A DNA stretch of 64,000 bases, from contig JBLXDJ010000003.1 in the NCBI GenBank assembly GCA_048264105.1, positions 609,729-673,728 of the forward strand, written 5' to 3'. Shown here one piece after another: positions 9,216 through 18,272 of this stretch. This DNA comes from Oceanospirillum sp048264105 (lineage in GTDB: Bacteria; Pseudomonadota; Gammaproteobacteria; Pseudomonadales; Halomonadaceae). The notes below the pieces were generated by a model that saw only the letters and a list, made by a program, of their open reading frames with translations, searched no databases and was not told the DNA's origin. Within the stretch, counting starts at the first letter, position 1. Every line of letters begins with the position of its first letter. The position numbers and the translations under genes are program-made.

Positions 9216-10175
9216 TTATGCCTCTTCCTCTTTGTACTGAGCCAGAACTTCTTCGCGCAGGGCTTCAGGTGCCAGTGGGAAACCCAGATCCTTACGCACT
9301 TTAAAGTAGGCGTTGGCGACATCACGAGCCATGGTACGAACACGCAGGATATAACGCTGACGTTCGGTAACCGAGATCGCGTGGCGCGCATCCAGCAGGT
9401 TAAAGGTGTGGGATGCTTTCAGTACCTGCTCATAGGCGGGCAGTGGCAGCGGGGTTTCCAGAGCCAGCAGCTTCTGGCACTCAGACTCGGCATGGTCAAA
9501 GTTTTTGAACAGCATAGGAACATCAGCGTGCTCAAAGTTAAACGCAGACTGTTCCACTTCGTTCTGGTGGAATACATCGCCGTAGGTCACTTTGTTGCCT
9601 GCAGGGTCGACTGTCCAGACCAGGTCGTAAACGCTGTCCACGCCCTGAATATACATGGCGATACGTTCAAGACCGTATGTGATCTCGCCGGTTACCGGGT
9701 AGCACTCGATACCACCAGCCTGCTGGAAATAGGTGAACTGAGTCACTTCCATACCGTTCAGCCACACTTCCCAACCGAGACCCCAGGCACCCAGCGTCGG
9801 AGATTCCCAGTTATCTTCTACAAAGCGCACATCGTGTACGTTGGTGTCGATACCCATCATGCGCAGAGAGCCAAGGTAAAGCTCCTGAATATTGGCAGGG
9901 GATGGTTTCATGACCACCTGAAACTGGTAGTAATGCTGCAGGCGGTTCGGGTTTTCACCGTAACGGCCATCCGTCGGGCGACGGGAAGGCTGAACATAGG
10001 CAGCGTTCCAGGTTTCAGGTCCGATAGAGCGAAGGAATGTTGCCGGGTGGAATGTACCTGCACCCACTTCCATATCCAGTGGCTGCAGAACAACACAGCC
10101 CTGATCGGCCCAGTATTGTTGCAGGGCCAGAATCAGGCCCTGAAAAGTTTTTACGTCTGGCGTATTTTGGTTCAT
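9216..10175 (-). CDS. glyQ: Glycyl-tRNA synthetase alpha subunit
   Basis: Catalytic alpha subunit that charges tRNA-Gly together with GlyS. It has 319 residues (E. coli 303). It begins MNQNTPDVKTFQGLILALQQYWADQGCVVLQPLDMEVGAGTFHPATFLRSIGPE and includes the class II blocks AYVQPSRRPTDGRYGENPNRLQHYYQFQV and YPVTGEITYGLERIAMYIQ. It is the first gene of the glyQ-glyS operon. Confidence 0.99.
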   Translation of the reverse strand: MNQNTPDVKTFQGLILALQQYWADQGCVVLQPLDMEVGAGTFHPATFLRSIGPETWNAAYVQPSRRPTDGRYGENPNRLQHYYQFQVVMKPSPANIQELYLGSLRMMGIDTNVHDVRFVEDNWESPTLGAWGLGWEVWLNGMEVTQFTYFQQAGGIECYPVTGEITYGLERIAMYIQGVDSVYDLVWTVDPAGNKVTYGDVFHQNEVEQSAFNFEHADVPMLFKNFDHAESECQKLLALETPLPLPAYEQVLKASHTFNLLDARHAISVTERQRYILRVRTMARDVANAYFKVRKDLGFPLAPEALREEVLAQYKEEEA

Positions 10176-10273
10176 CTCAGTTAGCCACCATCAATGAGCT
10201 AATGAATTTTTATAAACGATCAAGTATACATTTCGACCGCATATCTATGTAGTGGACATTGGGCAACAAGCAT

Positions 10274-10303
10274 AAAAAAAGCGGCTGTTTTAGCCGCTTT
10301 TTT
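10274..10303 (-). terminator. Terminator after the PAP2-like gene
   Basis: The stem AGCGGCT / AGCCGCT with A7 and T6 flanks lies between the PAP2-like gene stop and glyQ, both on the minus strand. Confidence 0.85.
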
Positions 10304-10336
10304 CAGTGATCTACCGGTTTTAACCGTCCGATCATA

Positions 10337-11122
10337 TCAGAAAGGTTTAATCACGCTTAACAGCACAGTATCTTCGTCGGCATAGGGTAGCACAACGGTA
10401 TCTTCCGGCTGTAGATCACTGTTAATCACTTCGGTGACTTTTGCCGCATAAAGCCAGCCCATCAGAGCCTGAGAGAAGTAGTGCTTCTGGTCATTGATAC
10501 GGGATAGAGCCGTCAGTGGTGATAAACCATAGAACACTGCTTTTGCATAAGGGTTGTCAGTCATCTGAGCCGCCGTCAGGAAAGGTACTGCACCGACATA
10601 AGCATGGCCGCTGACTGCATGCTCCCGTTTAAACTCAAGGATGCTCCAATCTGAACCTTCGCCGTGGTGTGGTCGTGCGCCGCCTAATATTGCCTGCGAG
10701 GTCCAGACAGCTGGCAAACCAACGAGTAGTGCTTGTGCCGTACGATCCCCCCACTCGGGGACAACACCGCAATCTCGGTCACAAGCCAAGCGGTTTATTG
10801 CGGCTAAACCAAAATAGATAGCGGTTGGTGCGGTGTCGCCAAATGTTTTGGTGATTTCTGAGAAATCATCAGTTGAACCAGAATGAATGTTGTCGTTATA
10901 GCTATCCTGAATCTCCTGATCGAGATCCGTATTGGCGAAGACACCACCGACTAAAAGGGTTTTACCGAGCCAGGGCAGATTATCCTGACTGTAAACACTC
11001 TTATAGCCATCACCCAGATCGCTGGCGAAACCAGAGAAACCGTTATCAGCATAGGTAGAGTTGATAAACGAAAATGAAATGGTGGCGGCAGTAACGACTG
11101 TGGCGAGGGCTTTTATAAACAT
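10337..11122 (-). CDS. Periplasmic PAP2-like phosphatase with altered motif residues
   Basis: The protein has 261 residues with a cleavable signal peptide (about residues 1-25, ending STYA). The PAP2 (phosphatidic acid phosphatase type 2) pattern is present but altered. Motif 1 reads QAILGGARP, with Gln where the family has Lys. Motif 2 reads VSGH instead of PSGH. Motif 3 reads SRINDQKHYFSQ, keeping SR-X5-H but with Gln in place of the Asp three residues later. Both histidines and the Arg survive, so it may still act on lipid or polyprenyl phosphates. It lies next to LPS genes, but its substrate is unknown. Confidence 0.75.
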   Translation of the reverse strand: MFIKALATVVTAATISFSFINSTYADNGFSGFASDLGDGYKSVYSQDNLPWLGKTLLVGGVFANTDLDQEIQDSYNDNIHSGSTDDFSEITKTFGDTAPTAIYFGLAAINRLACDRDCGVVPEWGDRTAQALLVGLPAVWTSQAILGGARPHHGEGSDWSILEFKREHAVSGHAYVGAVPFLTAAQMTDNPYAKAVFYGLSPLTALSRINDQKHYFSQALMGWLYAAKVTEVINSDLQPEDTVVLPYADEDTVLLSVIKPF

Positions 11123-11236
11123 ATATCCGTATTTTCTAATAATTAATCGTTGTAAAAGAGTTGATCAATATAACTGATCAACTCTTAAGTGACGATTAAT
11201 AACCGGTAAGAAATATCGGTTTTATGCTGCAGGGCA

Positions 11237-11944
11237 TTAACTTTTGTAGCCGTTGAGTAACGTCTGCCAAAGATTATTCCGGATATCCTGACCGGTCAGC
11301 TTACGGATCGATCGTTTAAGGCGTTCCAGATTGCCTGCCTGCCAGTCTGCTGGTCCATCCGCAGGCATTTTTCTGCAGCGGTCAAAATCGATCAGCCAGC
11401 ATTTTCCAGTGGAGTCCACCAGGATATTGTTGGCATTCAGATCCACATGATTGAGCCCCCAGAGATGGAAGTGTTGAATCATAGCCCCCACCGCCCGCCA
11501 GATAGCATCATGCCGTTTATCTGTCAGGTAGTCTGCAAAGGGACGGGCATCGGGAATCTTCAGAGTTGCCAGATCACCGGTGTAGAGCAAGCCACGACGC
11601 ATGACCCGTGCTGCCAGCGGTTGCGGCACAGGAAGACCTGCCTGAAAAAGATCATGTGTCAGCTGAAACTCAGCAAAAGGGCGGCTCTGTTTCAGACCTG
11701 TAAACAGATAACCATCCTGACTGACTTTGGCTATCAGGCCACCGCGACGATAGTGGCGCAGCAGATACTCATAACCATCAGGGTGCTGAATAAAAAAAGC
11801 CTGACCCCGGCCACCGCTGGGCTCTGATACGCGGCCTTCTTCGCGCCAGTCATCCGGCTGAAAGAAAGTGGCATCAATTTGTGACAGGCGATCAGCATCA
11901 TATAGAATGTGCTGCTTCTTGGAGGAATAAATCTCAATGGTCAT
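11237..11944 (-). CDS. kdkA: 3-deoxy-D-manno-octulosonic acid kinase
   Basis: Kinase of the WaaP/KdkA fold that phosphorylates the Kdo residue of LPS inner core. It has 235 residues. RGQAFFIQHPDGYEYLLRHYRRGGLIAK is the family N-lobe, HLWGLNHVDLNANNILVD is the catalytic loop and WLIDFDRCRK is the metal-binding DFD motif. The ATG at 11944 is chosen because the region further upstream lies inside the divergent glycosyltransferase gene. Its start overlaps the start of that gene by 8 bases on the opposite strand, so each ribosome-binding region lies in the other coding sequence. Confidence 0.88.
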   Translation of the reverse strand: MTIEIYSSKKQHILYDADRLSQIDATFFQPDDWREEGRVSEPSGGRGQAFFIQHPDGYEYLLRHYRRGGLIAKVSQDGYLFTGLKQSRPFAEFQLTHDLFQAGLPVPQPLAARVMRRGLLYTGDLATLKIPDARPFADYLTDKRHDAIWRAVGAMIQHFHLWGLNHVDLNANNILVDSTGKCWLIDFDRCRKMPADGPADWQAGNLERLKRSIRKLTGQDIRNNLWQTLLNGYKS

Positions 11945-13028
11945 GACTCGTTTCCGAAAAACGCCGCCCGAATCAATCTGCATACTGCGATTGTCAGCCC
12001 TGGGCGATGTATCAAATGTCGTTCCTGTGGTTAAACGCTTGCAGCAGGTTTGGCCTGATACACGAATTGTCTGGGTAACCGGCAAGGCGGAGCACAGTCT
12101 ACTTAAGGGGTTGGCAGGGGTCGAGTTTATTGTCTATGACAAGGCTACCGGTTTTAAGGGAATGCGGGCAATCTGGCAGCAGCTTTCTGAAACCCGGTTT
12201 GATCTGATGCTGCATATGCAGGCAGCACTACGGGCATCGGTGCTTTCGGTGGGTATTAAAGCCAAAGTGAAACTGGGTTTTGATAAAGCCCGGGCTAAAG
12301 ACTGGCAATGGCTCTTTACCAATCAGAAGATTACTTCAAGAGAGATGAGTCATGTAGTGGAAGGTTTTTATGACTTTCTGGCTGCACTTGAGATTGCGCC
12401 TGATCAGCCGTCGGATATGGAGTGGGAATTGCCCGTTTCTGCAGAGGCGATTGAAGAAGCGAAAAAGAAATGTCCCTGTAACCGTTATGTCGTGATCTCT
12501 CCCTGTTCCAGTCAGCGGGCGCGAAACTTCCGCAACTGGACTCTGGAAGGGTATGTTGCCGTGGTGGAATATCTTTACCGCGAACATGGCATCAAGGCTG
12601 TTATCACCGGTGGAAATCGTGAGATTGAGCATCAATATGGTCGGGAGATTATGGAGCAGGCGACAACGCCTGTACTAAACTTGGTCGCTCAGACCTCACT
12701 TCAGGGACTGGTTGCTCTGATTCAGCGGGCCTCGCTGGTTATCGCTCCGGACTCAGGGCCGGTTCACTTTGCCAATGCTGTGAACACGCCGGTTATTGGT
12801 CTGTTTGCCACATCCAATGTTCACCGTACCGGCCCTTATAAGTGGCAGCAGTGGGTGGTGAATAAATATCCGGAAGCCGCGCAAACCTATATGAATCGCT
12901 CAGTCGATCAGCTCTCCTGGGGTGAACGGGTACGCCACCCTCATGCGATGGAGTTGATTGAAACGGACGATGTGATTCAGAAAATTGATCAGTTAATGGC
13001 TGATACACAGAAACAGAGTGATCTATGA
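11937..13028 (+). CDS. LPS core heptosyltransferase, GT9 family
   Basis: The 363-residue GT9 (ADP-heptose:LPS heptosyltransferase) protein is cytoplasmic and adds heptose to the growing core. The N terminus ICILRLSALGDVSNVVPVVKRLQQVWP is the nucleotide-sugar transferase signature with the ALGD catalytic loop. ISPCSSQRARNFRNW and LVIAPDSGPVHFANAVNTPVIGLF are the C-terminal ADP-heptose binding blocks. GGAGGAATAAATCTCA precedes the ATG at 11937. It overlaps waaA by ATGA, so the two are coupled. Whether it is type I, II or another heptosyltransferase cannot be decided from the sequence alone. Confidence 0.88.
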   Translation: MVMTRFRKTPPESICILRLSALGDVSNVVPVVKRLQQVWPDTRIVWVTGKAEHSLLKGLAGVEFIVYDKATGFKGMRAIWQQLSETRFDLMLHMQAALRASVLSVGIKAKVKLGFDKARAKDWQWLFTNQKITSREMSHVVEGFYDFLAALEIAPDQPSDMEWELPVSAEAIEEAKKKCPCNRYVVISPCSSQRARNFRNWTLEGYVAVVEYLYREHGIKAVITGGNREIEHQYGREIMEQATTPVLNLVAQTSLQGLVALIQRASLVIAPDSGPVHFANAVNTPVIGLFATSNVHRTGPYKWQQWVVNKYPEAAQTYMNRSVDQLSWGERVRHPHAMELIETDDVIQKIDQLMADTQKQSDL

Positions 13029-14299
13029 AAATTACCCGCGGTTTGTACAGCACGATTCTGACTCTGCTGTCACCGGCCTTGCTTTGGAAGGCACAAAAAG
13101 AAAATACAGAGCTGAATAACTTCTCAGAACGTTTGGGTTACACCCCAAACTTGCCGATCAAGCCGGTTATCTGGCTGCATGCCGCCTCAGTAGGAGAGGT
13201 TATTGCGGCAACCCCCCTGATTGATCGTCTGCAGAAAGAATATGATCAGCACCAGCTGGTGGTCACGACCATGACAGCCACCGGTGCCCGACAGGCTCGT
13301 AAGGCACTGAAAGGTAAAGGAACTCAGTTGATGATCCCTCTGGATCTTCCTTGGTTCGCTGAACGCTTTCTGGACAGCCTGAAGCCGGAAGTTGCGATTA
13401 TTATGGAAACTGAGATCTGGCCAAACCTGATTCATGGTTGTCATACCCGTGAGATTCCCCTGGTATTTGCCAATGGTCGCTTGTCAGAAAAATCCCTGGT
13501 CAGCTACCGCAAGTTTAAGGAAACCACCGAAGAGGTGCTGTCCGAGGTTTATGCCGTTGCAGCCAAATCCCGGGAAGATGCTAACCGCTTCATTGAGCTG
13601 GGCGCTCCCGCCAGTAAAGTCAGCGTTACCGGCAGTATTAAGTTTGATATCAATCCGGAGCCAGAGCTATTAGAGCGTGGCCTGGAGCTGAAAGAATCCT
13701 TGTTTGGAGATCGTCCCGTATGGGTCGCCGGCAGCACCCATGACGGTGAAGATGAACGTTTACTCGAAGCGCACCGTTTGTTGCTGGAAGAGCATTCTGA
13801 TGCGGTACTGATCCTTGTGCCCCGTCATCCGCAACGATTTGATGCTGTGGCAGATCTTATTGAGCTGCAGGACTTTTCATTCAAGCGCCGCTCCCGGGAT
13901 GATGGCTTTGAGGCAGGTGACAGTGTATTGCTGGCGGATACCATGGGAGAGCTGATGCTGATGTATGCGGCATCCGATATCGCTTTTGTTGCTGGAAGTC
14001 TGGCACCCATCGGCGGGCATAACCTGCTGGAACCGGCATCACTGGGTAAACCGGTACTGTCCGGCGGACATCTGTTTAACTTTGCCGATGTTGCCGAGAC
14101 ATTTGACCAGCATAAAGCGCTGATCCGTTGTGCTGATCCGGGTGATATTTTTGCCCAGCTGCGTCCGCTTGTTGAGTTACCGGATCTGCGCCGGGAACTG
14201 GGCGAGAAAGCACTGGCGGTTGTAGAGAGCAACCGTGGGGCGCTGGATAAGCAGTTTGCTATCATTCAGCGGGCAATGAGTGCGAGCAAAGGCACCTGA
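13025..14299 (+). CDS. waaA: Kdo transferase (3-deoxy-D-manno-octulosonic acid transferase)
   Basis: GT30 inner-membrane enzyme that transfers Kdo to lipid IVA. It has 424 residues (E. coli 425). An N-terminal membrane anchor (LYSTILTLLSPALLW) is followed by WLHAASVGEVIAATPLI, which contains the catalytic Glu region, then METEIWPNL and the C-terminal GGHNLLEPASLGKPVLSG. It overlaps the upstream GT9 gene by 4 bases and is followed directly by the acyltransferase gene, forming an LPS operon. Confidence 0.97.
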   Translation: MKITRGLYSTILTLLSPALLWKAQKENTELNNFSERLGYTPNLPIKPVIWLHAASVGEVIAATPLIDRLQKEYDQHQLVVTTMTATGARQARKALKGKGTQLMIPLDLPWFAERFLDSLKPEVAIIMETEIWPNLIHGCHTREIPLVFANGRLSEKSLVSYRKFKETTEEVLSEVYAVAAKSREDANRFIELGAPASKVSVTGSIKFDINPEPELLERGLELKESLFGDRPVWVAGSTHDGEDERLLEAHRLLLEEHSDAVLILVPRHPQRFDAVADLIELQDFSFKRRSRDDGFEAGDSVLLADTMGELMLMYAASDIAFVAGSLAPIGGHNLLEPASLGKPVLSGGHLFNFADVAETFDQHKALIRCADPGDIFAQLRPLVELPDLRRELGEKALAVVESNRGALDKQFAIIQRAMSASKGT

Positions 14300-14303
14300 T
14301 ACC

Positions 14304-15218
14304 ATGAAAAATATTAAACGCCGTTTAAAGCGTTTTTTAGAGCAGAAACTGACTGGCCCACTGCTGCGTTTTCTCAGTCGGCAGCCCCTATCACGGCTGC
14401 ATTACTGGGGACGGTTGCTGGGCAACCTGATGTATCGGAATAACAGTAAATCGGCCCGGATCACCCGTAAAAATCTCTCGTTGGTGTATCCCGACCTGAC
14501 GACTGAACAGCTGGAAGATAAAGTTCGCCTCAGCCTGCAGGAAACCATGAAAACTGGCCTTGAGTTGGGTTGGTGCTGGATTGCCCCCCTTGATGAAATA
14601 TTAGGGACGGTTAATCAGGTTCATGGTCTTGAGTTGCTGGAGCAACTTGATCAGTCCGGTTGTGGTGTCATTGTATTGGGCCCCCATTTAGGCAACTGGG
14701 AGTTAAGTGGTCACTTTTTGAATGCCCATTTTAAATTTTCAGCGATGTATGCTGTGCCAAAAAATGCGGTTTTGGATGAGATTATTTACAAAGGACGTAC
14801 CCGTGCGGGAATGGAGATGGTTCCAGCTAATCTGAAGGGCGTTGCCAGCCTGCTTAAGTCACTAAAAAAAGGTGAGATGGTTGGTAATTTACCCGATCAG
14901 GAGCCAGATGATCGTTCCGGCGGTGTCTTCGCTCCCTTTATGGGGGTCGATGCGTTTTCGCCAAAGCTGGTAACCCGTTTAATCAGCAAGACCGGCGCCA
15001 GAGTTGTTATTGGTTTTGCAAAGCGGTTACCGGATAGCAAGGGTTTTGATCTCTACTTCAATGAGGCTGATAAAGGCATCTATAGTGAGGATGAGACGGA
15101 AGCGGTCGCTGCGATGAACAGAACAGTCGCAGAGATGGTTGCATTAGCCCCTGAGCAATATCAGTGGGAGTACAAGCGTTTTAAAACCCGGCCTGAAGGA
15201 CAGGATAAATTTTATTAG
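14304..15218 (+). CDS. Lipid A late acyltransferase (LpxL/HtrB family)
   Basis: Membrane-associated acyltransferase of 304 residues that adds a secondary acyl chain to lipid A. The catalytic motif reads HLGNWE (H-X4-E) in GVIVLGPHLGNWELSGH. The family block GNLPDQEPDDRSGGVFAPFMGVDAFSPKLVTRLISKTGARVV follows. The start is the ATG at 14304, 4 bases after the waaA stop. LpxL versus LpxM, and the chain length used, cannot be told from sequence. Confidence 0.85.
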   Translation: MKNIKRRLKRFLEQKLTGPLLRFLSRQPLSRLHYWGRLLGNLMYRNNSKSARITRKNLSLVYPDLTTEQLEDKVRLSLQETMKTGLELGWCWIAPLDEILGTVNQVHGLELLEQLDQSGCGVIVLGPHLGNWELSGHFLNAHFKFSAMYAVPKNAVLDEIIYKGRTRAGMEMVPANLKGVASLLKSLKKGEMVGNLPDQEPDDRSGGVFAPFMGVDAFSPKLVTRLISKTGARVVIGFAKRLPDSKGFDLYFNEADKGIYSEDETEAVAAMNRTVAEMVALAPEQYQWEYKRFKTRPEGQDKFY

Positions 15219-15242
15219 TCGGTTTTAAAGAAACATAACGTG

Positions 15243-15285
15243 AAAAAAGAAAGGGCTGTATTCCACAGGAATACAGCCCTTTTTT
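15243..15285. terminator. Bidirectional terminator between acyltransferase gene and trkH
   Basis: The long stem GGGCTGTATTCC / GGAATACAGCCC has A6 and T6 flanks and lies between convergent genes. Confidence 0.92.
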
Positions 15286-15303
15286 GAATAACCTTGCTGA
15301 CAG

Positions 15304-16752
15304 TTAACGCCGCCAGAACATCGGAGTAAAGAGTACCAGCAGGGTAAAGATCTCCAGACGACCCAGTAACATAGCGACAATCAGAATCCACTTAGCGGTA
15401 TCCGGGATATCGCCATAGTGGGAGGCTACATCACCCAACCCCGGCCCCAGGTTATTCAGCGCTGAACCTACTGCGGACCAAGCGGTAACCTGATCCAGAC
15501 CGGTTGCCAGCAGACCGATCAGCATGACGACAAACAGCATCAGATAGACCGAGAAGAAACCCCAGACCGCTTCAATCACCCGATCCGGTACGCTGCGCCC
15601 GCCCAGCTTAACCATAATAATCGCGCTGGGATGCACCAGACGTTTAATCTCACGGATACCCTGTTTCAGAATCAACAGAACACGCATCACCTTCATACCA
15701 CCACCGGTCGAACCGGCACAGCCACCGACAAAAGCGGCCAGAAACAGTGTGAAGGGCAGTACGCTGGGCCATTGGGAGAAATCGGCTACACCAAAACCTG
15801 TAGTCGTCGCGACCGATACCACCTCAAAGAGTCCATGACGGAAGGATTCTGACAGCTCATAGGTATCGGTCAGCCAGAGCACTGCAACGGTACTGGCAGA
15901 GGTTAAACCGATCAGGAAGATAAAGAACTTAAACTCCGGGTCGTAGAAGTAGTTCTTTACCGAGCGCTCCCGCCAGGCGAGAAAGTGCAGAGAGAAGTTC
16001 ACGGCGGAGATCAGCATAAAGATAATCCCGATCATCTCAATGGCGGGATTATCAAAGTAACCGATGCTGGCATCGTGGGTCGAGAACCCTCCAATCGCCA
16101 CGGTTGCAAAGCTGTGTCCGATCGCATCGAACAGGCTCATGCCGGCGACCCAATAGGACAGGGCGCAGAGTATGGTAAGAGTGAGATAGATATACCAGAG
16201 TGCTTTAGCGGTTTCCGTAATACGGGGTGTTAGCTTGTTATCTTTTACCGGTCCCGGAGTTTCTGCGCGATACAGCTGCATACCACCAATGCCGAGCATC
16301 GGCAGAATGGCGACCGCCAATACGATGATACCCATGCCCCCCAGCCACTGCAGCAGCTGTCGGTAGAAGAGGATCGACTCCGGCAGGTTATCCAGCCCGG
16401 TAATAACCGTTGCACCCGTGGTACTCAGACCGGAAACCGATTCAAACACCGCATCGGTAAAGCTCAGGTGCGGGTCTTCCGCAAGAAAGAGAGGGATCGC
16501 ACCGAAGAGACTCAGTACCGTCCAGAAGAGTACCACCACCAGGAAACCATCCCGTGTGCGCAGTTCTTTTCGTTCCCGCCGAACCGGCATCCAGGTAAAG
16601 AAGCCGGTGAAGAAGGTGATCGACATACCGGTGATAAACGCCAGATGTGCACCGTCTTTGTAAAAAGCGGAGATCAGAATAGAAGGCATCATGGTGATAC
16701 TGAACAGCATCAGCAGCAGCCCCAGAATGCGCATGGTAATAACAATATTCAT
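15304..16752 (-). CDS. trkH: Trk potassium uptake channel subunit TrkH
   Basis: Inner-membrane K+ channel that works with TrkA. It has 482 residues (E. coli TrkH 483) and about ten hydrophobic segments. Pore-loop selectivity regions are recognisable: SVSGLSTTGATV, ATVAIGGFSTHD, VATTTGFGVADF and ALNNLGPGLGDV. FVGGCAGSTGGGMKVMRVLLILKQG is the conserved cytoplasmic-facing region. It is the last gene of the def-fmt-rsmB-trkA-trkH series, 61 bases after trkA. Confidence 0.96.
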   Translation of the reverse strand: MNIVITMRILGLLLMLFSITMMPSILISAFYKDGAHLAFITGMSITFFTGFFTWMPVRRERKELRTRDGFLVVVLFWTVLSLFGAIPLFLAEDPHLSFTDAVFESVSGLSTTGATVITGLDNLPESILFYRQLLQWLGGMGIIVLAVAILPMLGIGGMQLYRAETPGPVKDNKLTPRITETAKALWYIYLTLTILCALSYWVAGMSLFDAIGHSFATVAIGGFSTHDASIGYFDNPAIEMIGIIFMLISAVNFSLHFLAWRERSVKNYFYDPEFKFFIFLIGLTSASTVAVLWLTDTYELSESFRHGLFEVVSVATTTGFGVADFSQWPSVLPFTLFLAAFVGGCAGSTGGGMKVMRVLLILKQGIREIKRLVHPSAIIMVKLGGRSVPDRVIEAVWGFFSVYLMLFVVMLIGLLATGLDQVTAWSAVGSALNNLGPGLGDVASHYGDIPDTAKWILIVAMLLGRLEIFTLLVLFTPMFWRR

Positions 16753-16813
16753 AGTGACCGTGTTTTCATAGTGACTGGGGTTTCATCCATAATGACCGGT
16801 TGTTGTCTGCACA

Positions 16814-18187
16814 TCAGAAGAAGGTCAGACCCACCTGGAACAGGCGTTCAACTTCCCGAATCTGGCGCTTATCGACCAGGAACATAATGACATGGTCATC
16901 CTGCTGCACCACGACATCATCGTGGGCGATGATGACTTCACCATTACGGACAATGGCCCCGATGGTGGTTCCTTCCGGCAGGTCAATCTCTTCGATCGCT
17001 TTGCCGACCACCTTGGAGCTACGTTCATCACCGTGGGCGATCGCTTCAATCGCTTCCGCCGCACCGCGACGCAGGGAGTGTACGTTAACGATGTCGCCAC
17101 GACGCACGTGGGTCAGCAGACTGCCGATGGTGGCCATCTGAGGGGAGATAGCGATATCAATCTCGCCACCCTGTACCAGATCCACATAGGCAGCATTGTT
17201 GATCAGGGTAAGTACCTTGCTGGCGCCGAGACGTTTGGCCAGCATAGAAGACATGATGTTGACTTCATCATCGTTGGTCAGGGCGCAGAAGATATCGACC
17301 TCATCGATATTCTCTTCCACCAGCAGGTCTTTGCTGGTGGCGCTGCCGTGGAGAACAATGGTGCGGTCGAGTTTTTCCGACAGTTCCTGACAGCGGGGCA
17401 GACCATACTCAATGATCTTCACCTGATATTCGTGTTCCAGCGCTTCTGCCAGACGTTCACCGATATTACCGCCACCGGCGATCATAATGCGTTTGTACTG
17501 ATGATCGACCTTACGCAGCTCACTCATCACCGCATTAATATTGTGACGGGCGGCGATAAAGAAGACTTCATCATCCGCCTCAATAACGGTATCACCCTGC
17601 GGGATGATGGGACGGTTACGACGATAAATCGCTGCAACCCGGGTATCCACATTGGGCATATGCTGGCGCAGATAGCCCAGCTCCTGACCTACCAGCGGGC
17701 CTCCGTAATAGGCGCGCACGGCAACCAGCTGTGCGACACCGCCGGCAAAGTCGAGCACCTGAAGTGCGCCGGGATACTGAATCAGGCGTTTCACATGATT
17801 GGTCACCACCTGTTCCGGACTGATCAGAACATCGATGGGGATCGCTTCTGCGCCAAACAGGCCTTTACGGCCGGAGTAGGCATTGGAGCGGACACGGGCG
17901 ATCTTGGTGGGGGTGCGGAAAAGGGTGAAGGCGATCTGACAGGCGATCATATTTACTTCATCACTGTTGGTCACAGCGATCAGCATATCGCAGTCTTCAC
18001 CACCAGCCTGACGCAGAACATTCGGGTAAGACCCTTTGCCCTGCACCGTGCGGATATCAAAACGGTTTTGCAATTCTCTTAAACGGGCACCGTCCGTATC
18101 GACCACGGTAATGTCATTTTCTTCAATGGCCAGGTTTTCAGCCAGAGTGCCACCAACCTGGCCGGCACCCAGAATAATAATCTTCAT
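16814..18187 (-). CDS. trkA: Trk potassium uptake regulatory NAD-binding protein TrkA
   Basis: Cytoplasmic regulator of TrkH with two RCK repeats. It has 457 residues (E. coli 458). The first Rossmann motif is IILGAGQVGGTLAENLA at the N terminus and the second is IMIAGGGNIGERLAEALE near residue 235. Each is followed by an RCK-C domain. The start MKIIILGAG is canonical. Confidence 0.97.
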   Translation of the reverse strand: MKIIILGAGQVGGTLAENLAIEENDITVVDTDGARLRELQNRFDIRTVQGKGSYPNVLRQAGGEDCDMLIAVTNSDEVNMIACQIAFTLFRTPTKIARVRSNAYSGRKGLFGAEAIPIDVLISPEQVVTNHVKRLIQYPGALQVLDFAGGVAQLVAVRAYYGGPLVGQELGYLRQHMPNVDTRVAAIYRRNRPIIPQGDTVIEADDEVFFIAARHNINAVMSELRKVDHQYKRIMIAGGGNIGERLAEALEHEYQVKIIEYGLPRCQELSEKLDRTIVLHGSATSKDLLVEENIDEVDIFCALTNDDEVNIMSSMLAKRLGASKVLTLINNAAYVDLVQGGEIDIAISPQMATIGSLLTHVRRGDIVNVHSLRRGAAEAIEAIAHGDERSSKVVGKAIEEIDLPEGTTIGAIVRNGEVIIAHDDVVVQQDDHVIMFLVDKRQIREVERLFQVGLTFF

Positions 18188-18272
18188 TATCAGATCTCAG
18201 TTAATTCCGCTTTTGGTTTCTGCCCTTCGGGCTTATGACGTTCGGCCTGTCGTTTTCCGTTAACGTGTGCCG

